Positions 1-9,540 of a stretch of DNA of 64,000 bases are shown piece by piece (position 1 is the first letter of the stretch; the number at the start of each line of letters is the position of its first letter). The notes beneath the pieces are model-generated. The model did no database searches and was not told the DNA's origin. It saw only the letters and a program-made list of their open reading frames with translations. This DNA is from Pseudomonas sp. URMO17WK12:I11 (GTDB lineage Bacteria > Pseudomonadota > Gammaproteobacteria > Pseudomonadales > Pseudomonadaceae). Both the position numbers and the translations under genes were made by a program. The stretch covers positions 310,001 to 374,000 of the forward strand of contig NZ_VEDF01000002.1 of NCBI RefSeq assembly GCF_007677725.1. Reading direction: 5' to 3'.

Positions 1-1910
1 TGGTGTACCGCCGCATCGAGCGCTACCTGCAGCAACGTGGCGAAACCGCCAGGCTGGAGCTGGTGCGGCGCAGTCTGTACCTGAAAGTGAACAAGAAGCT
101 GAGCTTGCTCGACCGTGCACGCCACACCGACTGGCAGCGCCGGTTGCTGCAGCGCCTGACCGACGAATGGGGCTGGAGCGAGCAGCAACTGACGCTGCTC
201 GACAGTCGCAGCCAGTGGAAGGTGCGCCAGGTCGCCGTGGAGCGCCGCGACCTGGTCGCCGAGCTGACCCGCAGCTACCGCTTTCTAACCCAATTCGCCC
301 AGACCCAGGGCGCCGGTAGCCGCGCCAAGCTGCGCGACTTGAGCGTGCTGGGTCGGCGCCTGTACGCCGCCTTCGAGCGGCGGGCCGGCAAGATCGAGGT
401 GATCAACCCAGGCATCGCCCCAGACATCGCCGAAGACACCTTGACCCTGGTGCAGTCGCCCAATCGCAAGGAGCCAGGTAGTCATCATTGGGGGCTGTAC
501 AACGGCAACCTTGGCGTGCACGAGTGGGAATATTTCAGCCCGATCAAACGCTGCCGCGAGCTGCTCGAACTGCTGGCCTGGGCTCACCGCAACGGCGTCA
601 TCGACAGCAGCACGCGCCTGGCTTTGCATCCCGGCGACAGCGATCTGAGCGAATTCGAGCTGTTCAACCTGTTGGGCAGCCTGCAACAAAGCATCGCGCT
701 GCCGCTCGAACCGGTCAGCGAGGCACGCTTGCTGCAGCCGAGCGTGGCTGACGAGGTGCTGCTGTTGGTCAACGTCGGCATCGACCCGCTGCGCCACCAT
801 CGTGACCTGAACATTCTCATGACCACCGAGCGCACCGATTCGCTGAGCTATGCCGGCGTGCGCGAGAACCTGGTCCTGACCGTTGACCAGGTCACCCGCA
901 ACAGCTGGAATGAAGTGCTGGTGCAGCGCTATGACGGTGAGCATGCGCTGCTGCGTTGCTTGCGCGAACTCCTCAACAGCCTTGTGCATTCCAGTCATCG
1001 ACCGCGCGTGCAGGTGCGCTGCTTCTGCCATAACCGTGCCCAGGCCATCGCCCAGCGGGTCGAAGAGATCGTCGAGACGCTCCAGGCGTTGCTCGCTCGA
1101 GGTTCGGAGCAGCGCTATGTGCTACAGGTGGCGCAGCACACCCACGTATTTGAGCTGCTGCCTGATCAAGTCAGCCTGGCCACACTGAACGGACACGATG
1201 CGTTAGTGCAGTACCTGGGCCAGGAGCGCCATCGCTACAGCCCGCTGCATCTGGACCGCCATGCTTTGCAGGACAGCGACCTGCCGCTGGTATTGGAACA
1301 GGGACGGCGCAATTGCATCCAGGTGTTCTACCGCCTGCTCGACGACTGCGCCGATCTGTATGTACTCGATGAATACAACGTCCTTTGGCAACAGCGCGTG
1401 CCGCTGTTCGACGAGGGTCATCTGCTGCTGCCGGTGCAGCGCTTTCTGCGCTCGGTACTGATGCGCCACGCGGCGCGCCAGCCGCTCGAACCTGTGAAGC
1501 AAGCCCACCTGGGTATCCACTACGCCCAATTGCTACCGTCCGGTCCCGGCAAGGCCCGCAGCCTGGAAGCCCGCCCTGCGCCTAGCGCAGACCTCGACCA
1601 GCCGTACTACGAGGTGCAGGCGATCATCCAGGCCGCGGCGCAAGGCAAGGTACACGTGACGCTGTACTGCGACCAGCAGGAGTTCTCGGAGCTGGAGCAT
1701 GGCGATCAGCTGTACGAAGTGGTCGCCCGACAGATCCTCGGCCAGCGCCGCAGCGCCGGGCATTATCGGTGCTACATCACCGACCTGGACCTGTCCGAGT
1801 TACTGGCGGATGAACAGGGATCGACCAGCCTCTACCTGCGCCACAAGCGCCAGCTGGAGCAGGCGCTCAACCAAGGGCTCGAGGCGCTGCAGCCGACGCT
1901 GACGCCCTGA
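1..1910 (+). CDS. cyaA: Class I adenylate cyclase, C-terminal part (5' truncated by window edge)
   Basis: The frame is open from the first bases, so the true start lies upstream and only about 635 C-terminal codons are present. Class I adenylate cyclases are large cytoplasmic enzymes (roughly 850-950 residues) that convert ATP to cAMP; the catalytic domain is N-terminal and would lie outside this window. What is visible is the long regulatory C-terminal part, with blocks such as NPGIAPDIAEDTLTLVQ and GLYNGNLGVHEWEYF typical of Pseudomonas CyaA. Assignment rests on recognition of the sequence and on the neighbourhood with rnk, cyaY, lptM and lysA. No good intrinsic terminator follows the stop. 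Confidence 0.88.
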   Translation, partial: VYRRIERYLQQRGETARLELVRRSLYLKVNKKLSLLDRARHTDWQRRLLQRLTDEWGWSEQQLTLLDSRSQWKVRQVAVERRDLVAELTRSYRFLTQFAQTQGAGSRAKLRDLSVLGRRLYAAFERRAGKIEVINPGIAPDIAEDTLTLVQSPNRKEPGSHHWGLYNGNLGVHEWEYFSPIKRCRELLELLAWAHRNGVIDSSTRLALHPGDSDLSEFELFNLLGSLQQSIALPLEPVSEARLLQPSVADEVLLLVNVGIDPLRHHRDLNILMTTERTDSLSYAGVRENLVLTVDQVTRNSWNEVLVQRYDGEHALLRCLRELLNSLVHSSHRPRVQVRCFCHNRAQAIAQRVEEIVETLQALLARGSEQRYVLQVAQHTHVFELLPDQVSLATLNGHDALVQYLGQERHRYSPLHLDRHALQDSDLPLVLEQGRRNCIQVFYRLLDDCADLYVLDEYNVLWQQRVPLFDEGHLLLPVQRFLRSVLMRHAARQPLEPVKQAHLGIHYAQLLPSGPGKARSLEARPAPSADLDQPYYEVQAIIQAAAQGKVHVTLYCDQQEFSELEHGDQLYEVVARQILGQRRSAGHYRCYITDLDLSELLADEQGSTSLYLRHKRQLEQALNQGLEALQPTLTP

Positions 1911-1988
1911 GCCCAGCGGCGCTTCCCTCTGCTTCGCGCGGGTTGCCATCTGCATGCTGCGCGCTTCTTGGACAATCGGAAGTGCGAC

Positions 1989-2831
1989 ATGAACAAGCAG
2001 AACTGGATGGCCGCCTCACCCGAGCTGGGTCGCCTGCGTATCGATCAGCTGATCCTGCCCGGCAGCCATGACTCGGGCATGGACAAGCAGGCCGACAACA
2101 TCGTGCCGGCTCAGGAAGTGACCCAGGATGTCTCGTGCATCGAGCAGATTCGCGCCGGCATCCGCGTACTGGACCTGCGCGTCAGGGCCAATCGCGAATA
2201 CACCCCAGATTCGCCCTACCGCTACAAGCTCTATCACATGAGCACATCCGGCCGGACCGTGTTAGGTGATGTCGTGACCGAGCTGAATCAGTTCTACAGC
2301 GACCCGGCCAACGAACGCGAAATCGTCATCCTCGACTTTCATCAGTTCGACAACTTCAGCGCCCAGGAACACCAGTGGTTGCTGATGTCGCTGGACAAGC
2401 ACCTGGGCCAGCGCATCATCCCCTACGAGCTGCATGCACTGACCCTGGATCAGCTGTGGAACGAGCATCCCGGCAAAGCCGTGGTCATCGCCTACAACCA
2501 CGGCGCACGCGCAAGCCATTGGGATGGCGTGGACCAGGTGTGGATCGGTGAGAACACACCGTCCACCGAGGAGTTGAAGGCGTTCATGGACCAGCATCGG
2601 GGACAGCACAAGCCTGTCGGCAGGCTACGCTCGATTCAATGTGCCAAGTACAACAAGATCGTTTTCACGGCGGACGATTTCAGCGACAAGGTCGATGAGT
2701 GGTTCGACTCCCAGGATCTGCACAGCTACATCCAGGGCTTTCACATCATCAACACCGACTGGTCGCTGCGTAGCCGCATCGTCGACAACTGCATACATGC
2801 CTGCAAGCTCAAGGCGCTGAACACACCTTGA
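1989..2831 (+). CDS. Phosphatidylinositol-specific phospholipase C X-domain protein
   Basis: A 280-residue protein of the PI-PLC X fold. His27 in GSHDSG, Asp62/Arg64 in GIRVLDLRVR and His83 in YKLYHMS match the spacing of catalytic residues in bacterial PI-PLC (two histidines with nearby Asp/Arg). Start ATG 1989 is chosen because GGAAG lies six bases upstream; a TTG at 1968 is in frame but has no ribosome site. No signal peptide or membrane segment is visible, unusual for bacterial PI-PLCs, which are commonly secreted. Substrate is unknown: it could cleave phosphoinositide-like or glycerophospho-lipids. It faces rnk with a 13-base gap. Confidence 0.75.
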   Translation: MNKQNWMAASPELGRLRIDQLILPGSHDSGMDKQADNIVPAQEVTQDVSCIEQIRAGIRVLDLRVRANREYTPDSPYRYKLYHMSTSGRTVLGDVVTELNQFYSDPANEREIVILDFHQFDNFSAQEHQWLLMSLDKHLGQRIIPYELHALTLDQLWNEHPGKAVVIAYNHGARASHWDGVDQVWIGENTPSTEELKAFMDQHRGQHKPVGRLRSIQCAKYNKIVFTADDFSDKVDEWFDSQDLHSYIQGFHIINTDWSLRSRIVDNCIHACKLKALNTP

Positions 2832-2844
2832 TCGCTTGGCGGGT

Positions 2845-3255
2845 TCAGAGGGCGTAATCGCCTGCCGCTTCTGGCTGGTACTCGACTTCCAACAGTTCCA
2901 GCTTGAGCGTCTTGCCCCCTGGCGCCGGCCAATCGATCTGCTCGCCTACCGACAGGCCCAGCAAAGCGCAGCCGATCGGCGCCAGGATCGACACCTTGCC
3001 CTCGCCGCCCGCATCCTTGGGATAGACCAATGTCAGGTGGTAATCCTTGCCACTGCCCTGCTCGCGGCAATGCACGCGCGAGTTCATGGTCACCACGCCT
3101 GCGGGCACTTCATCGTGGCCGACCACCTGACCGGCACGGTCCAGCTCCTCCTGCAAAGCGAGCACACCCGGGGTGCTTTCATCGAGGCTATCGATCAGGC
3201 GCTCGAGACGTTGCACGTCCAATCGGGTGAGGATGAGGGAAGGCTTGGTGCTCAT
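2845..3255 (-). CDS. rnk: Regulator of nucleoside diphosphate kinase Rnk (GreA/GreB C-terminal-domain family)
   Basis: A 136-residue protein, the usual length for Rnk. The C-terminal half (HLTLVYPKDAGG, ILAPIGCALLGLSVGEQIDW) is the GreA/GreB C-terminal fold that docks on the RNA polymerase secondary channel, preceded by a short helical hairpin. Rnk is known in Pseudomonas for affecting nucleoside diphosphate kinase and succinyl-CoA synthetase levels; the short coiled coil argues against transcript-cleavage activity like GreA. It lies on the minus strand downstream of cyaY and DUF1289, but a strong hairpin terminator at 3307-3330 separates them, so it probably has its own promoter. Confidence 0.85.
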   Translation of the reverse strand: MSTKPSLILTRLDVQRLERLIDSLDESTPGVLALQEELDRAGQVVGHDEVPAGVVTMNSRVHCREQGSGKDYHLTLVYPKDAGGEGKVSILAPIGCALLGLSVGEQIDWPAPGGKTLKLELLEVEYQPEAAGDYAL

Positions 3256-3306
3256 GATCCAGTCAGACTCCTTGGTACAGGCGGTTTGCTGTGGGCAGAT
3301 AAAGCA

Positions 3307-3330
3307 AAACCCCGCCCAAGGGCGGGGTTT
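3307..3330 (-). terminator. Intrinsic terminator after the cyaY-DUF1289 unit
   Basis: An 11-bp perfect stem (AAACCCCGCCC / GGGCGGGGTTT) with a 2-base loop. On the minus strand it sits 57 bases downstream of the DUF1289 stop, with a short T run inside the stem, and insulates rnk from read-through. Confidence 0.8.
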
Positions 3331-3387
3331 GTGAATGCATCGGCGTCACCGACACATGACCCGACACTACCACAGCGCAGCAAATAC

Positions 3388-3600
3388 TCAACCCCGTGCG
3401 CGCAGGGCCTCGGCTTCGCGCAGGATCTGCCGGCGGCGCTCGTCATCGGCCGAGCGCCACTCGCGGATATGCTCGACATGCCGATGGCAACCGGTACACA
3501 CCCGCTGCTCGTCCAGCCGGCAGACGCTGATGCACGGTGACGCCACCGCAGGGCTGACGTTGCTGTAGAGCGGCTTCGGCGCTCGTGCTGGGCTGGTCAT
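3388..3600 (-). CDS. DUF1289 domain small Cys-rich protein
   Basis: A 70-residue protein with the DUF1289 signature: Cys residues in SPCISVCR and VCTGCHRH followed by HIREW. The four cysteines suggest metal binding (inference); no function is established for the family. Its ATG overlaps the stop of cyaY by one base (TGATG), so the two are probably translationally coupled and co-transcribed, which hints at a link with iron-sulfur or iron metabolism. A terminator at 3307-3330 ends the unit. Confidence 0.8.
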   Translation of the reverse strand: MTSPARAPKPLYSNVSPAVASPCISVCRLDEQRVCTGCHRHVEHIREWRSADDERRRQILREAEALRARG

Positions 3601-3932
3601 CAGATATCGTCGAAGTCCAGCTTTTCGCCGGCACGTTCCCAGACGATGCGCTCCAGCATCTCACCGAGCAGTTCTTCGCTCTTCTCGCAGACCCACTTGC
3701 CGCTCTCTTCGTCGTAGTCGAAGTGAAAGCCACCGGAGCGGTCGGCCAACCACAACTGGCGCAGCGGCTCCTGGCGGCTGAAGATCAGTTGGGCGCCGCC
3801 TTCGAAGGTGACGGTGAGGACGCCGGCGGAGTTTTCCATGTCCAGGTCCATTCCGCTTTCATCGAACAGGTCTTCAAGAGCCTGTTGGGTCGCATCGACC
3901 AGATCATGGAAACGCGCTTCGCTCAAACTCAT
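3600..3932 (-). CDS. cyaY: Iron donor/frataxin-like protein CyaY
   Basis: A 110-residue frataxin homologue, full length for bacteria. The acidic first helix (ALEDLFDESGMDLDMEN) supplies the iron-binding surface, and VLTVTFEGGAQLIFSRQEPLRQLWLA forms the conserved sheet. Bacterial CyaY binds Fe(II)/Fe(III) and modulates the IscS-IscU cluster assembly machine in the cytoplasm. Start at 3932 gives the conserved N-terminus MSLSEARFHDL; the frame is open further upstream but that part is not family-like. Divergent from lptM-lysA. Confidence 0.92.
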   Translation of the reverse strand: MSLSEARFHDLVDATQQALEDLFDESGMDLDMENSAGVLTVTFEGGAQLIFSRQEPLRQLWLADRSGGFHFDYDEESGKWVCEKSEELLGEMLERIVWERAGEKLDFDDI

Positions 3933-4043
3933 TGCAGGAACCTCGAAATTGGCTGCGGTACGGCAAGCCCGGCACGATACGGGCGCATGGCGCCAGCTGC
4001 AAGCTGCACCTCGCGCTGCCCGCCCGACGGACCGGCCCTTGCA

Positions 4044-4072
4044 TAGGCAAGCCGCCGGTCGCTCGGTATACT
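4044..4072 (+). promoter_or_regulatory. Candidate sigma-70 promoter for lptM-lysA-dapF
   Basis: TAGGCA, 17-base spacer, then TATACT (5/6 match to TATAAT) followed by a GC-rich stretch. The -10 ends 35 bases before the lptM ATG. Inference from consensus only. Confidence 0.5.
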
Positions 4073-4107
4073 CGGGCGCAATACTGCATATTTCAAAGGA
4101 TTTCACC

Positions 4108-4323
4108 ATGAAGCGCCTGATTTCCTCGCTCGCGGCGCTGGTCGCGGTTGCCTGCCTCGTTTCGGCCTGCGGTCAGAAGGGCCCTCTGTACCTGCCGGAA
4201 GACGGCAAGGATGGCAAGGACTCGAAACACGCTCACCAGCATCAGCATGCTCCAGCGGTCCAAGCCCAGGACGAGCAGCCCATCCAGCCCGAGCAGACGC
4301 CTGAGCAAACGCCAGAGCAGTAA
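4108..4323 (+). CDS. lptM: LPS-assembly lipoprotein LptM (LppL/YifL family)
   Basis: A 71-residue lipoprotein. A hydrophobic signal ends in the lipobox LVSAC, and the mature protein begins CGQKGPLYLP, the hallmark of LptM/YifL, which helps LptD mature in the outer-membrane LPS translocon by mimicking LPS binding (known for E. coli). The tail is His-rich (HAHQHQHAP) then a Pro-Glu-Gln repeat (PEQTPEQTPEQ), likely disordered. AAAGGA lies seven bases before ATG 4108. In Pseudomonas this gene was called lppL and sits directly before lysA; here the gap is nine bases. Confidence 0.88.
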   Translation: MKRLISSLAALVAVACLVSACGQKGPLYLPEDGKDGKDSKHAHQHQHAPAVQAQDEQPIQPEQTPEQTPEQ

Positions 4324-4332
4324 GGAATTCAG

Positions 4333-5580
4333 ATGAACGCTTTCAACTACCGCGACGGCCAACTGTTCGCGGAGGGCGTGGCGCTTGCCGCCATCGCCGA
4401 ACGTTTCGGCACGCCAACCTACGTGTATTCGCGCGCGCATATCGAAGCCCAGTACCGCAGCTACACCGACGCCCTGCAGGGCACCGAGCACCTGGTCTGC
4501 TTCGCCGTCAAGGCCAACTCCAACCTCGGCGTGCTGAACGTGCTGGCGCGTCTGGGCGCAGGTTTCGACATCGTTTCCGGCGGCGAGCTGGAGCGCGTTC
4601 TGGCCGCCGGCGGCCGGGCTGACCGCGTGGTGTTCTCCGGCGTTGGCAAGACCCGCGAAGACATGCGCCGCGCGCTGGAAGTCGGCGTGCACTGCTTCAA
4701 CGTCGAATCCACCGATGAGCTGGAGCGCCTGCAAGTGGTGGCCGCCGAAATGGGCAAGGTGGCCCCGGTCTCGCTGCGGGTCAACCCGGACGTCGACGCC
4801 GGCACCCACCCGTATATCTCCACCGGTCTGAAAGAGAACAAGTTCGGCATCGCCATCGCCGATGCCGAAGCCATCTACGTACGTGCTGCGCAATTGCCGA
4901 ACCTGGATGTGGTGGGCGTCGATTGCCACATCGGCTCGCAGCTGACCACGGTCGACCCCTTCCTCGATGCCCTCGACCGCCTGCTGGCGCTGGTCGATCG
5001 CCTCGCCGAATGCGGCATCCACCTGCGCCATCTGGACCTGGGTGGTGGTGTCGGGGTGCGTTATCGCGACGAGGAGCCACCGCTGGTCGCCGACTACATC
5101 AAGGCCATCCGCGAACGCGTCGGCAGCCGGGACCTGGCGCTGGTGTTCGAGCCTGGGCGCTACATCGTGGCCAACGCCGGCGCCCTGCTGACCCGCGTGG
5201 AATACCTCAAGCACACCGAGCACAAAGATTTTGCCATCATCGACGCGGCGATGAACGACCTGATCCGTCCGGCGCTGTACCAGGCCTGGATGGGCGTCAG
5301 CGCGGTGATTCCACGCGCCGGCGAAGGCCGTGCCTACGACCTGGTCGGCCCGATCTGCGAGACCGGCGACTTCCTGGCCAAGGATCGCGTGCTGAACCTG
5401 GCCGAAGGCGATCTGCTGGCCGTGCAGTCGGCAGGCGCCTATGGTTTCGTCATGAGCTCCAATTACAACACCCGTGGCCGTTGCGCGGAAATTCTGGTCG
5501 ACGGCGACCAGGCTTTCGAAGTTCGCCGCCGCGAGACCATCGCCGAACTGTATGCCGGCGAAAGCCTGCTGCCGGAGTGA
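4333..5580 (+). CDS. lysA: Diaminopimelate decarboxylase
   Basis: A 415-residue PLP enzyme, fold type III (alanine-racemase-like barrel), converting meso-diaminopimelate to L-lysine and CO2, the last step of lysine synthesis. Lys60 in CFAVKAN is the PLP lysine; HIGSQ and the glycine-rich [11 protein letters not shown] contact phosphate; the C-terminal [11 protein letters not shown] carries the catalytic Cys supplied across the dimer. Length and motifs are complete. It lies in a plus-strand operon, nine bases after lptM and four bases before dapF, the next-earlier enzyme of the same pathway. Confidence 0.96.
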   Translation: MNAFNYRDGQLFAEGVALAAIAERFGTPTYVYSRAHIEAQYRSYTDALQGTEHLVCFAVKANSNLGVLNVLARLGAGFDIVSGGELERVLAAGGRADRVVFSGVGKTREDMRRALEVGVHCFNVESTDELERLQVVAAEMGKVAPVSLRVNPDVDAGTHPYISTGLKENKFGIAIADAEAIYVRAAQLPNLDVVGVDCHIGSQLTTVDPFLDALDRLLALVDRLAECGIHLRHLDLGGGVGVRYRDEEPPLVADYIKAIRERVGSRDLALVFEPGRYIVANAGALLTRVEYLKHTEHKDFAIIDAAMNDLIRPALYQAWMGVSAVIPRAGEGRAYDLVGPICETGDFLAKDRVLNLAEGDLLAVQSAGAYGFVMSSNYNTRGRCAEILVDGDQAFEVRRRETIAELYAGESLLPE

Positions 5581-5584
5581 GCCC

Positions 5585-6415
5585 ATGCTGCTGCGCTTTA
5601 CCAAGATGCATGGGCTGGGCAACGACTTCATGGTCCTCGACCTGGTCAGCCAGCACGCGCACATCCAGCCCAAGCACGCCAAGCAGTGGGGCGACCGCCA
5701 CACCGGGATCGGCTTCGATCAGCTGCTGATCGTCGAAGCGCCGAGCAACCCGGAAGTGGATTTCCGCTACCGCATCTTCAACGCCGACGGCTCCGAGGTC
5801 GAACAGTGTGGCAACGGTGCGCGCTGCTTCGCTCGCTTCGTGCTGGACAAACGCCTGACTGCGAAGAAACGCATCCGGGTGGAAACCAAGGGCGGCGTCA
5901 TCGAGCTGGACGTGCAGAACGACGGCCAGGTGTGTGTCGACATGGGCCCGCCGCGTTTCGTCCCGGCAGAAATTCCGTTCATTGCCGATGCGCAGGCCAG
6001 CAGCTACCCGCTGGAGGTCGACGGTCAGGTGCACTCGATCGCCGCGCTGTCGATGGGTAATCCGCATGCCGTGCTGCGCGTCGATGACGTGCTGACCGCG
6101 CCCGTGCACGAGCTGGGGCCGAAGATCGAACATCACCCACGCTTCCCGCAACGGGTGAATGCCGGTTTTCTGCAGGTCATCGACCGCCACCGCGCCAACC
6201 TGCGGGTGTGGGAGCGTGGCGCTGGCGAAACCCAGGCCTGCGGCACCGGCGCCTGCGCCGCGGCAGTGGCCGCGATCAGCCAGGGCTGGATGGATTCGCC
6301 GGTCGCCCTTGACCTGCCAGGTGGCCGCTTGCACATCGAATGGGCAGGTCCCGGCACCTCGGTGTTGATGACCGGCCCTGCCGTACGCGTCTTCGAAGGA
6401 CAGGTTCGTCTCTAA
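5585..6415 (+). CDS. dapF: Diaminopimelate epimerase
   Basis: A 276-residue epimerase interconverting LL- and meso-diaminopimelate without cofactor. Both catalytic cysteines are present: Cys75 in EQCGNGARC and Cys219 in QACGTGAC. The N-terminus [19 protein letters not shown] is the canonical family start, fixing ATG 5585, four bases after lysA. It supplies the LysA substrate and the peptidoglycan cross-linking residue. Confidence 0.97.
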   Translation: MLLRFTKMHGLGNDFMVLDLVSQHAHIQPKHAKQWGDRHTGIGFDQLLIVEAPSNPEVDFRYRIFNADGSEVEQCGNGARCFARFVLDKRLTAKKRIRVETKGGVIELDVQNDGQVCVDMGPPRFVPAEIPFIADAQASSYPLEVDGQVHSIAALSMGNPHAVLRVDDVLTAPVHELGPKIEHHPRFPQRVNAGFLQVIDRHRANLRVWERGAGETQACGTGACAAAVAAISQGWMDSPVALDLPGGRLHIEWAGPGTSVLMTGPAVRVFEGQVRL

Positions 6416-6428
6416 GCGAGTAACCGCC

Positions 6429-7133
6429 ATGACCGATCAGCCAGTAGCAAAGCAGTCCGATGAGCTCGATGCCGACGCAGTGGTCGCCTACCTGCGCGCC
6501 CACCCGACCTTCTTCGCCGAGCACGATGAGTTGCTGATCGAGCAACGCATCCCCCACCAGCGTGGCGACAGCGTGTCGCTGGTCGAGCGCCAGCTCAAGC
6601 TGCTGCGCGAACGCAACATCGAGATGCGCCATCGTCTTTCGCAACTGATGGACGTGGCCCGCGACAACGACCGGCTGTTCGACAAGACGCGACGGCTGAT
6701 CCTCGACCTGCTCGACGCCAGCACCTTGGAAGAGGTAGTGATGGCCGTCGAAGACAGCCTGCGCCAAGAGTTTCAGGTGCCGTTCGTCAGCCTGATCCTG
6801 TTCGGCGACAACGCCGCGCCGGTCGGCCGCTGGGTCAGCAACGCCGAGGCCCAACAGGCCATCGGTGGCCTGTTGGGCGGTGGCAAGACGGTCAGCGGCA
6901 ACCTGCGCGAACATGAACTGCTGTTCCTGTTCGGCAAGGAGCAGCAGGCGCAGGTCGGTTCAAGCGCCGTAGCCGCCCTCGAATACCAAGGTTTGCACGG
7001 AGTCCTGGCGATTGGCAGCCGCGACCCGCAGCACTACAAGAGCAGTGTCGGCACCCTGTTCCTCGGCTATATCGCCGAAGTATTGGGGCGCGTCGTGCCG
7101 CGCGTGACCCAGACCTTGCGCTCGGTGCGCTGA
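6429..7133 (+). CDS. DUF484 family (GAF-like) protein
   Basis: A 234-residue protein of the DUF484 family. The N-terminal [15 protein letters not shown] motif and a coiled region ([20 protein letters not shown]) are followed by a GAF-like alpha/beta domain ([22 protein letters not shown]). Function is unknown; the gene is commonly located between dapF and xerC in gammaproteobacteria. Thirteen bases follow dapF, and the stop overlaps the xerC start by one base (TGATG), implying translational coupling. A regulatory link with XerC recombination is only a guess from synteny. Confidence 0.85.
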   Translation: MTDQPVAKQSDELDADAVVAYLRAHPTFFAEHDELLIEQRIPHQRGDSVSLVERQLKLLRERNIEMRHRLSQLMDVARDNDRLFDKTRRLILDLLDASTLEEVVMAVEDSLRQEFQVPFVSLILFGDNAAPVGRWVSNAEAQQAIGGLLGGGKTVSGNLREHELLFLFGKEQQAQVGSSAVAALEYQGLHGVLAIGSRDPQHYKSSVGTLFLGYIAEVLGRVVPRVTQTLRSVR

Positions 7134-8032
7134 TGGAACGTCAGCTGGAGGCTTATTGCGCACACCTGCGCAACGAGCGCCAGGTATCGGAACATACGCT
7201 GCTGGCCTACCGCCGCGACCTCGACAAGGTCATCGCCTACTGCGCCAGCCAAGGCATCGACGGCTGGGGCGCGCTGCAGATCCAGCAGCTGCGCCAGCTG
7301 ATCGCTCGCCAGCACCACCAGGGGCAGTCTTCGCGCAGCCTGGCCCGCCTGCTGTCGGCAGTCCGCGGGCTGTACCGTTACCTCAACCGCGAAGGCCACT
7401 GCCAGCACGATCCGGCTTCAGGCCTCAGTGCGCCCAAGGGTGAACGGCGACTGCCCAAGGTGCTGGACACCGACCGCGCCTTGCAGTTGCTCGACGGCGG
7501 TGTCGACGACGACTTCATCGCCCGCCGCGACCAGGCGATCCTCGAGTTGTTCTATTCCTCCGGCCTGCGCCTGTCTGAGCTTACCAACCTTGACCTGGAA
7601 CAGCTGGACCTGGCTGCTGGCCTGGTCCAGGTGCTCGGCAAGGGCAGCAAGACCCGCGTACTGCCGGTCGGGCGCAAAGCGCGTGAAGCGCTGCAGGCCT
7701 GGTTCAAACTGCGCGGCATCGGCAACCCGCGCGATGCTGCGGTGTTCATCACCCGCCAAGGCAAGCGCATGAGCCCACGGGCCATCCAGCTGCGGGTCAA
7801 GACCGCTGGCGAGCGCGAGCTGGGCCAGCACCTGCACCCGCACATGCTCCGCCACTCCTTCGCCAGCCATGTGCTGGAATCGTCCCAGGACCTGCGTGCG
7901 GTGCAGGAAATGCTCGGCCACGCCGACATCAGCACCACGCAGATCTACACCCACCTGGACTTCCAGCACCTGGCGGCCGTGTACGACAGCGCCCACCCCC
8001 GGGCCAAACGCAGCAAAGGCACAGACTCATGA
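7133..8032 (+). CDS. xerC: Site-specific tyrosine recombinase XerC
   Basis: A 299-residue tyrosine recombinase that, with XerD, resolves chromosome dimers at dif. The N-terminal SAM-like core-binding domain is followed by the catalytic domain with all residues visible: Arg146 (GLRLSEL), Lys170 (GKGSKTR), His237 and Arg240 ([12 protein letters not shown]), His263 (LGHADI), Tyr272 nucleophile (TQIYTH). XerC rather than XerD by gene context (dapF-DUF484-xerC-HAD). It overlaps the preceding gene by one base and the following HAD gene by four (ATGA). Confidence 0.95.
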   Translation: MERQLEAYCAHLRNERQVSEHTLLAYRRDLDKVIAYCASQGIDGWGALQIQQLRQLIARQHHQGQSSRSLARLLSAVRGLYRYLNREGHCQHDPASGLSAPKGERRLPKVLDTDRALQLLDGGVDDDFIARRDQAILELFYSSGLRLSELTNLDLEQLDLAAGLVQVLGKGSKTRVLPVGRKAREALQAWFKLRGIGNPRDAAVFITRQGKRMSPRAIQLRVKTAGERELGQHLHPHMLRHSFASHVLESSQDLRAVQEMLGHADISTTQIYTHLDFQHLAAVYDSAHPRAKRSKGTDS

Positions 8033-8724
8033 GCATCCAGCTGATTACCTTCGACCTCGACGATACCCTGTGGCACACCGCGCCGGTGATTGCCAGCGCC
8101 GAGGTGGTGCTGCGCGACTGGCTCGAAGCCAATGCGCCGAAGCTCGGCGGCGTACCGGTCGAGCACCTGTTTGCCATCCGTGAACGCCTGGTGCAGGCCG
8201 AGCCGGCGCTCAAGCATCGCATCAGCGCGCTGCGTCGGCGCGTGTTGTTCCATGCCCTGGAGGCGGTCGGCTACAGCGACCAGCACGCCCGTGAACTGGC
8301 CAACGAAGGCTTCGAAGTGTTCCTGCATGCCCGCCACCAGGTCGAGATATTCCCTGAAGTGCAGCCCATGCTCGAGGTGCTGCGCCAGCGCTACACCCTG
8401 GGCGTCGTCACCAATGGCAATGCCGATGTCAGCCGCCTTGGCCTCGCCGATTACTTCGCCTTCGCCCTGTGCGCCGAAGACCTGGGAATCGGTAAGCCAG
8501 ACCCGGCGCCGTTCCTCGAAGCCCTCAAGCGCGGCAACGTCGAGGCCCATGCGGCAGTGCACGTGGGCGATCATCCCGGTGATGACATCGCCGGCGCCCA
8601 GCGCGCCGGACTGCGTGCGGTGTGGTTCAACCCGCAAGGCAAGGCCTGGAGTGCAGAACAGGCCCCGGATGCCGAGATCCAGCGCTTGTCGCAGCTCCCC
8701 GATGTGCTGACCCGTTGGGCCTGA
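8029..8724 (+). CDS. HAD-superfamily hydrolase (subfamily IA)
   Basis: A 231-residue phosphatase-like protein. Motif I is FDLDDTLW (Asp9 nucleophile, Asp11), motif [10 protein letters not shown], motif [13 protein letters not shown], motif [11 protein letters not shown]: a complete HAD active site with a helical cap. Homologues next to xerC (YigB in E. coli) dephosphorylate FMN and other small phosphates; that specificity is inferred from synteny and size. ATG overlaps the xerC stop by four bases. A strong terminator at about 8754-8784 ends this operon. Confidence 0.87.
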   Translation: MSIQLITFDLDDTLWHTAPVIASAEVVLRDWLEANAPKLGGVPVEHLFAIRERLVQAEPALKHRISALRRRVLFHALEAVGYSDQHARELANEGFEVFLHARHQVEIFPEVQPMLEVLRQRYTLGVVTNGNADVSRLGLADYFAFALCAEDLGIGKPDPAPFLEALKRGNVEAHAAVHVGDHPGDDIAGAQRAGLRAVWFNPQGKAWSAEQAPDAEIQRLSQLPDVLTRWA

Positions 8725-8753
8725 CAGGGCCAACGCGGTCTCGACGACAGGCA

Positions 8754-8784
8754 CAAAAAAGCCCGCAGCGACGGCGGGCTTTTT
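8754..8784. terminator. Bidirectional intrinsic terminator between HAD gene and sutA
   Basis: AAAAAAA-GCCCGC-(7-base loop)-GCGGGC-TTTTT. The A and T runs on both sides make it able to end the plus-strand xerC/HAD operon and the minus-strand sutA transcript. Confidence 0.9.
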
Positions 8785-8796
8785 GCGTTCAGCCAC

Positions 8797-9126
8797 TCAG
8801 ATAGGGCGGCTGCCGTACTTGTTGTCTGGCTTCTTGGGCGGATCGGCGACGACGTTGGCCTCGACTTCCTGCACCTTGCCACCGCGCGACAGGAACTCTT
8901 CCATCGCCTTGGCCAGGGCATCACGCTCCTTCTGCTTGGCTTCCATGCTCGGCATCTCGTCTACCGAGACAGCCGCCTTGGATTTACCCTTGGCAGCGGG
9001 GGCCGGGCTGCTGTCGTCGTCGCCAGCATCTTCGGCGCCATCGTCAGCCGCCGCTTCGAGGCCTTCGTCAGCCTCGTCTTCGTCGCCTACTTCGAGGTCG
9101 TCGTTTTCCAGATCGTCGTCGCTCAT
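8797..9126 (-). CDS. sutA: SutA-like RNA polymerase-associated acidic regulator
   Basis: A 109-residue protein with an extremely acidic N-terminal third (about residues 1-40, runs of D and E), a short central helix (MEAKQKERDALAKAMEEFLSRGGKV) and a C-terminal tail DPPKKPDNKYGSRPI. This matches SutA of P. aeruginosa, a disordered protein that binds RNA polymerase and raises expression of ribosomal and housekeeping genes during slow growth. Location beside amtB-glnK is the same as in P. aeruginosa (recalled). No DNA-binding motif is seen. Confidence 0.82.
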   Translation of the reverse strand: MSDDDLENDDLEVGDEDEADEGLEAAADDGAEDAGDDDSSPAPAAKGKSKAAVSVDEMPSMEAKQKERDALAKAMEEFLSRGGKVQEVEANVVADPPKKPDNKYGSRPI

Positions 9127-9513
9127 GTTCTACCTCATGACTTGCGAAAAGCAGGTTAGTTATAGACCAATGCAGCCGTAGACCGGCGGTCACTGGTGAA
9201 AATTCAACTGGCCGTGGGTATGGGTGTGGCCACTGCCTTTGGGACTGCGCTGTGGTTGGCATGCGCTGCCCAGCAGGCCCTGCTCCTGGCAGGCCCTGAC
9301 AAATCCATGAACCGTTGCTGGCTTTACGCTATTGGCAAGCCTAGCAAAGGCTGGCGAAGGGTGTGGACTACGCGTCAACACCCTTCGGCGCGCATTCTAG
9401 CGCGCCCGCAGAAAAAGCAAAGCTCCATAAACGCCCTGCAACTTGTAAGTTTTTGCCCTACGTCGCGAACGTGTCAGATAAACCGTTTGCACTGCGGGAA
9501 AAGGCAAAATCCA
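9127..9513 (-). other. Long gene-free region upstream of sutA
   Basis: About 390 bases without a convincing gene. On the minus strand TAGAAT at 9394-9399, followed by GCGCGCC, looks like a -10 element with GC-rich discriminator, itself inside a 7-bp inverted repeat (9387-9393 / 9400-9406). If used, sutA would have a leader of about 260 nt. The leader contains CAGGCCCTG twice (9274 and 9290) and GC-rich hairpins. No RNA family is recognised. Confidence 0.4.
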
Positions 9514-9540
9514 GGCAAAAAAATGCCCGGTAAACCGGGC
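9514..9540 (-). terminator. Intrinsic terminator after amtB
   Basis: On the minus strand GCCCGG-TTTA-CCGGGC followed by ATTTTTTTGCC, 21 bases downstream of the amtB stop. A short but typical stem and U tract. Confidence 0.85.

Noticed and set aside
4093..5703. A 536-codon minus-strand frame opposite lysA
   Set aside because: LysA is complete with all motifs on the plus strand; the antisense product has no family features.
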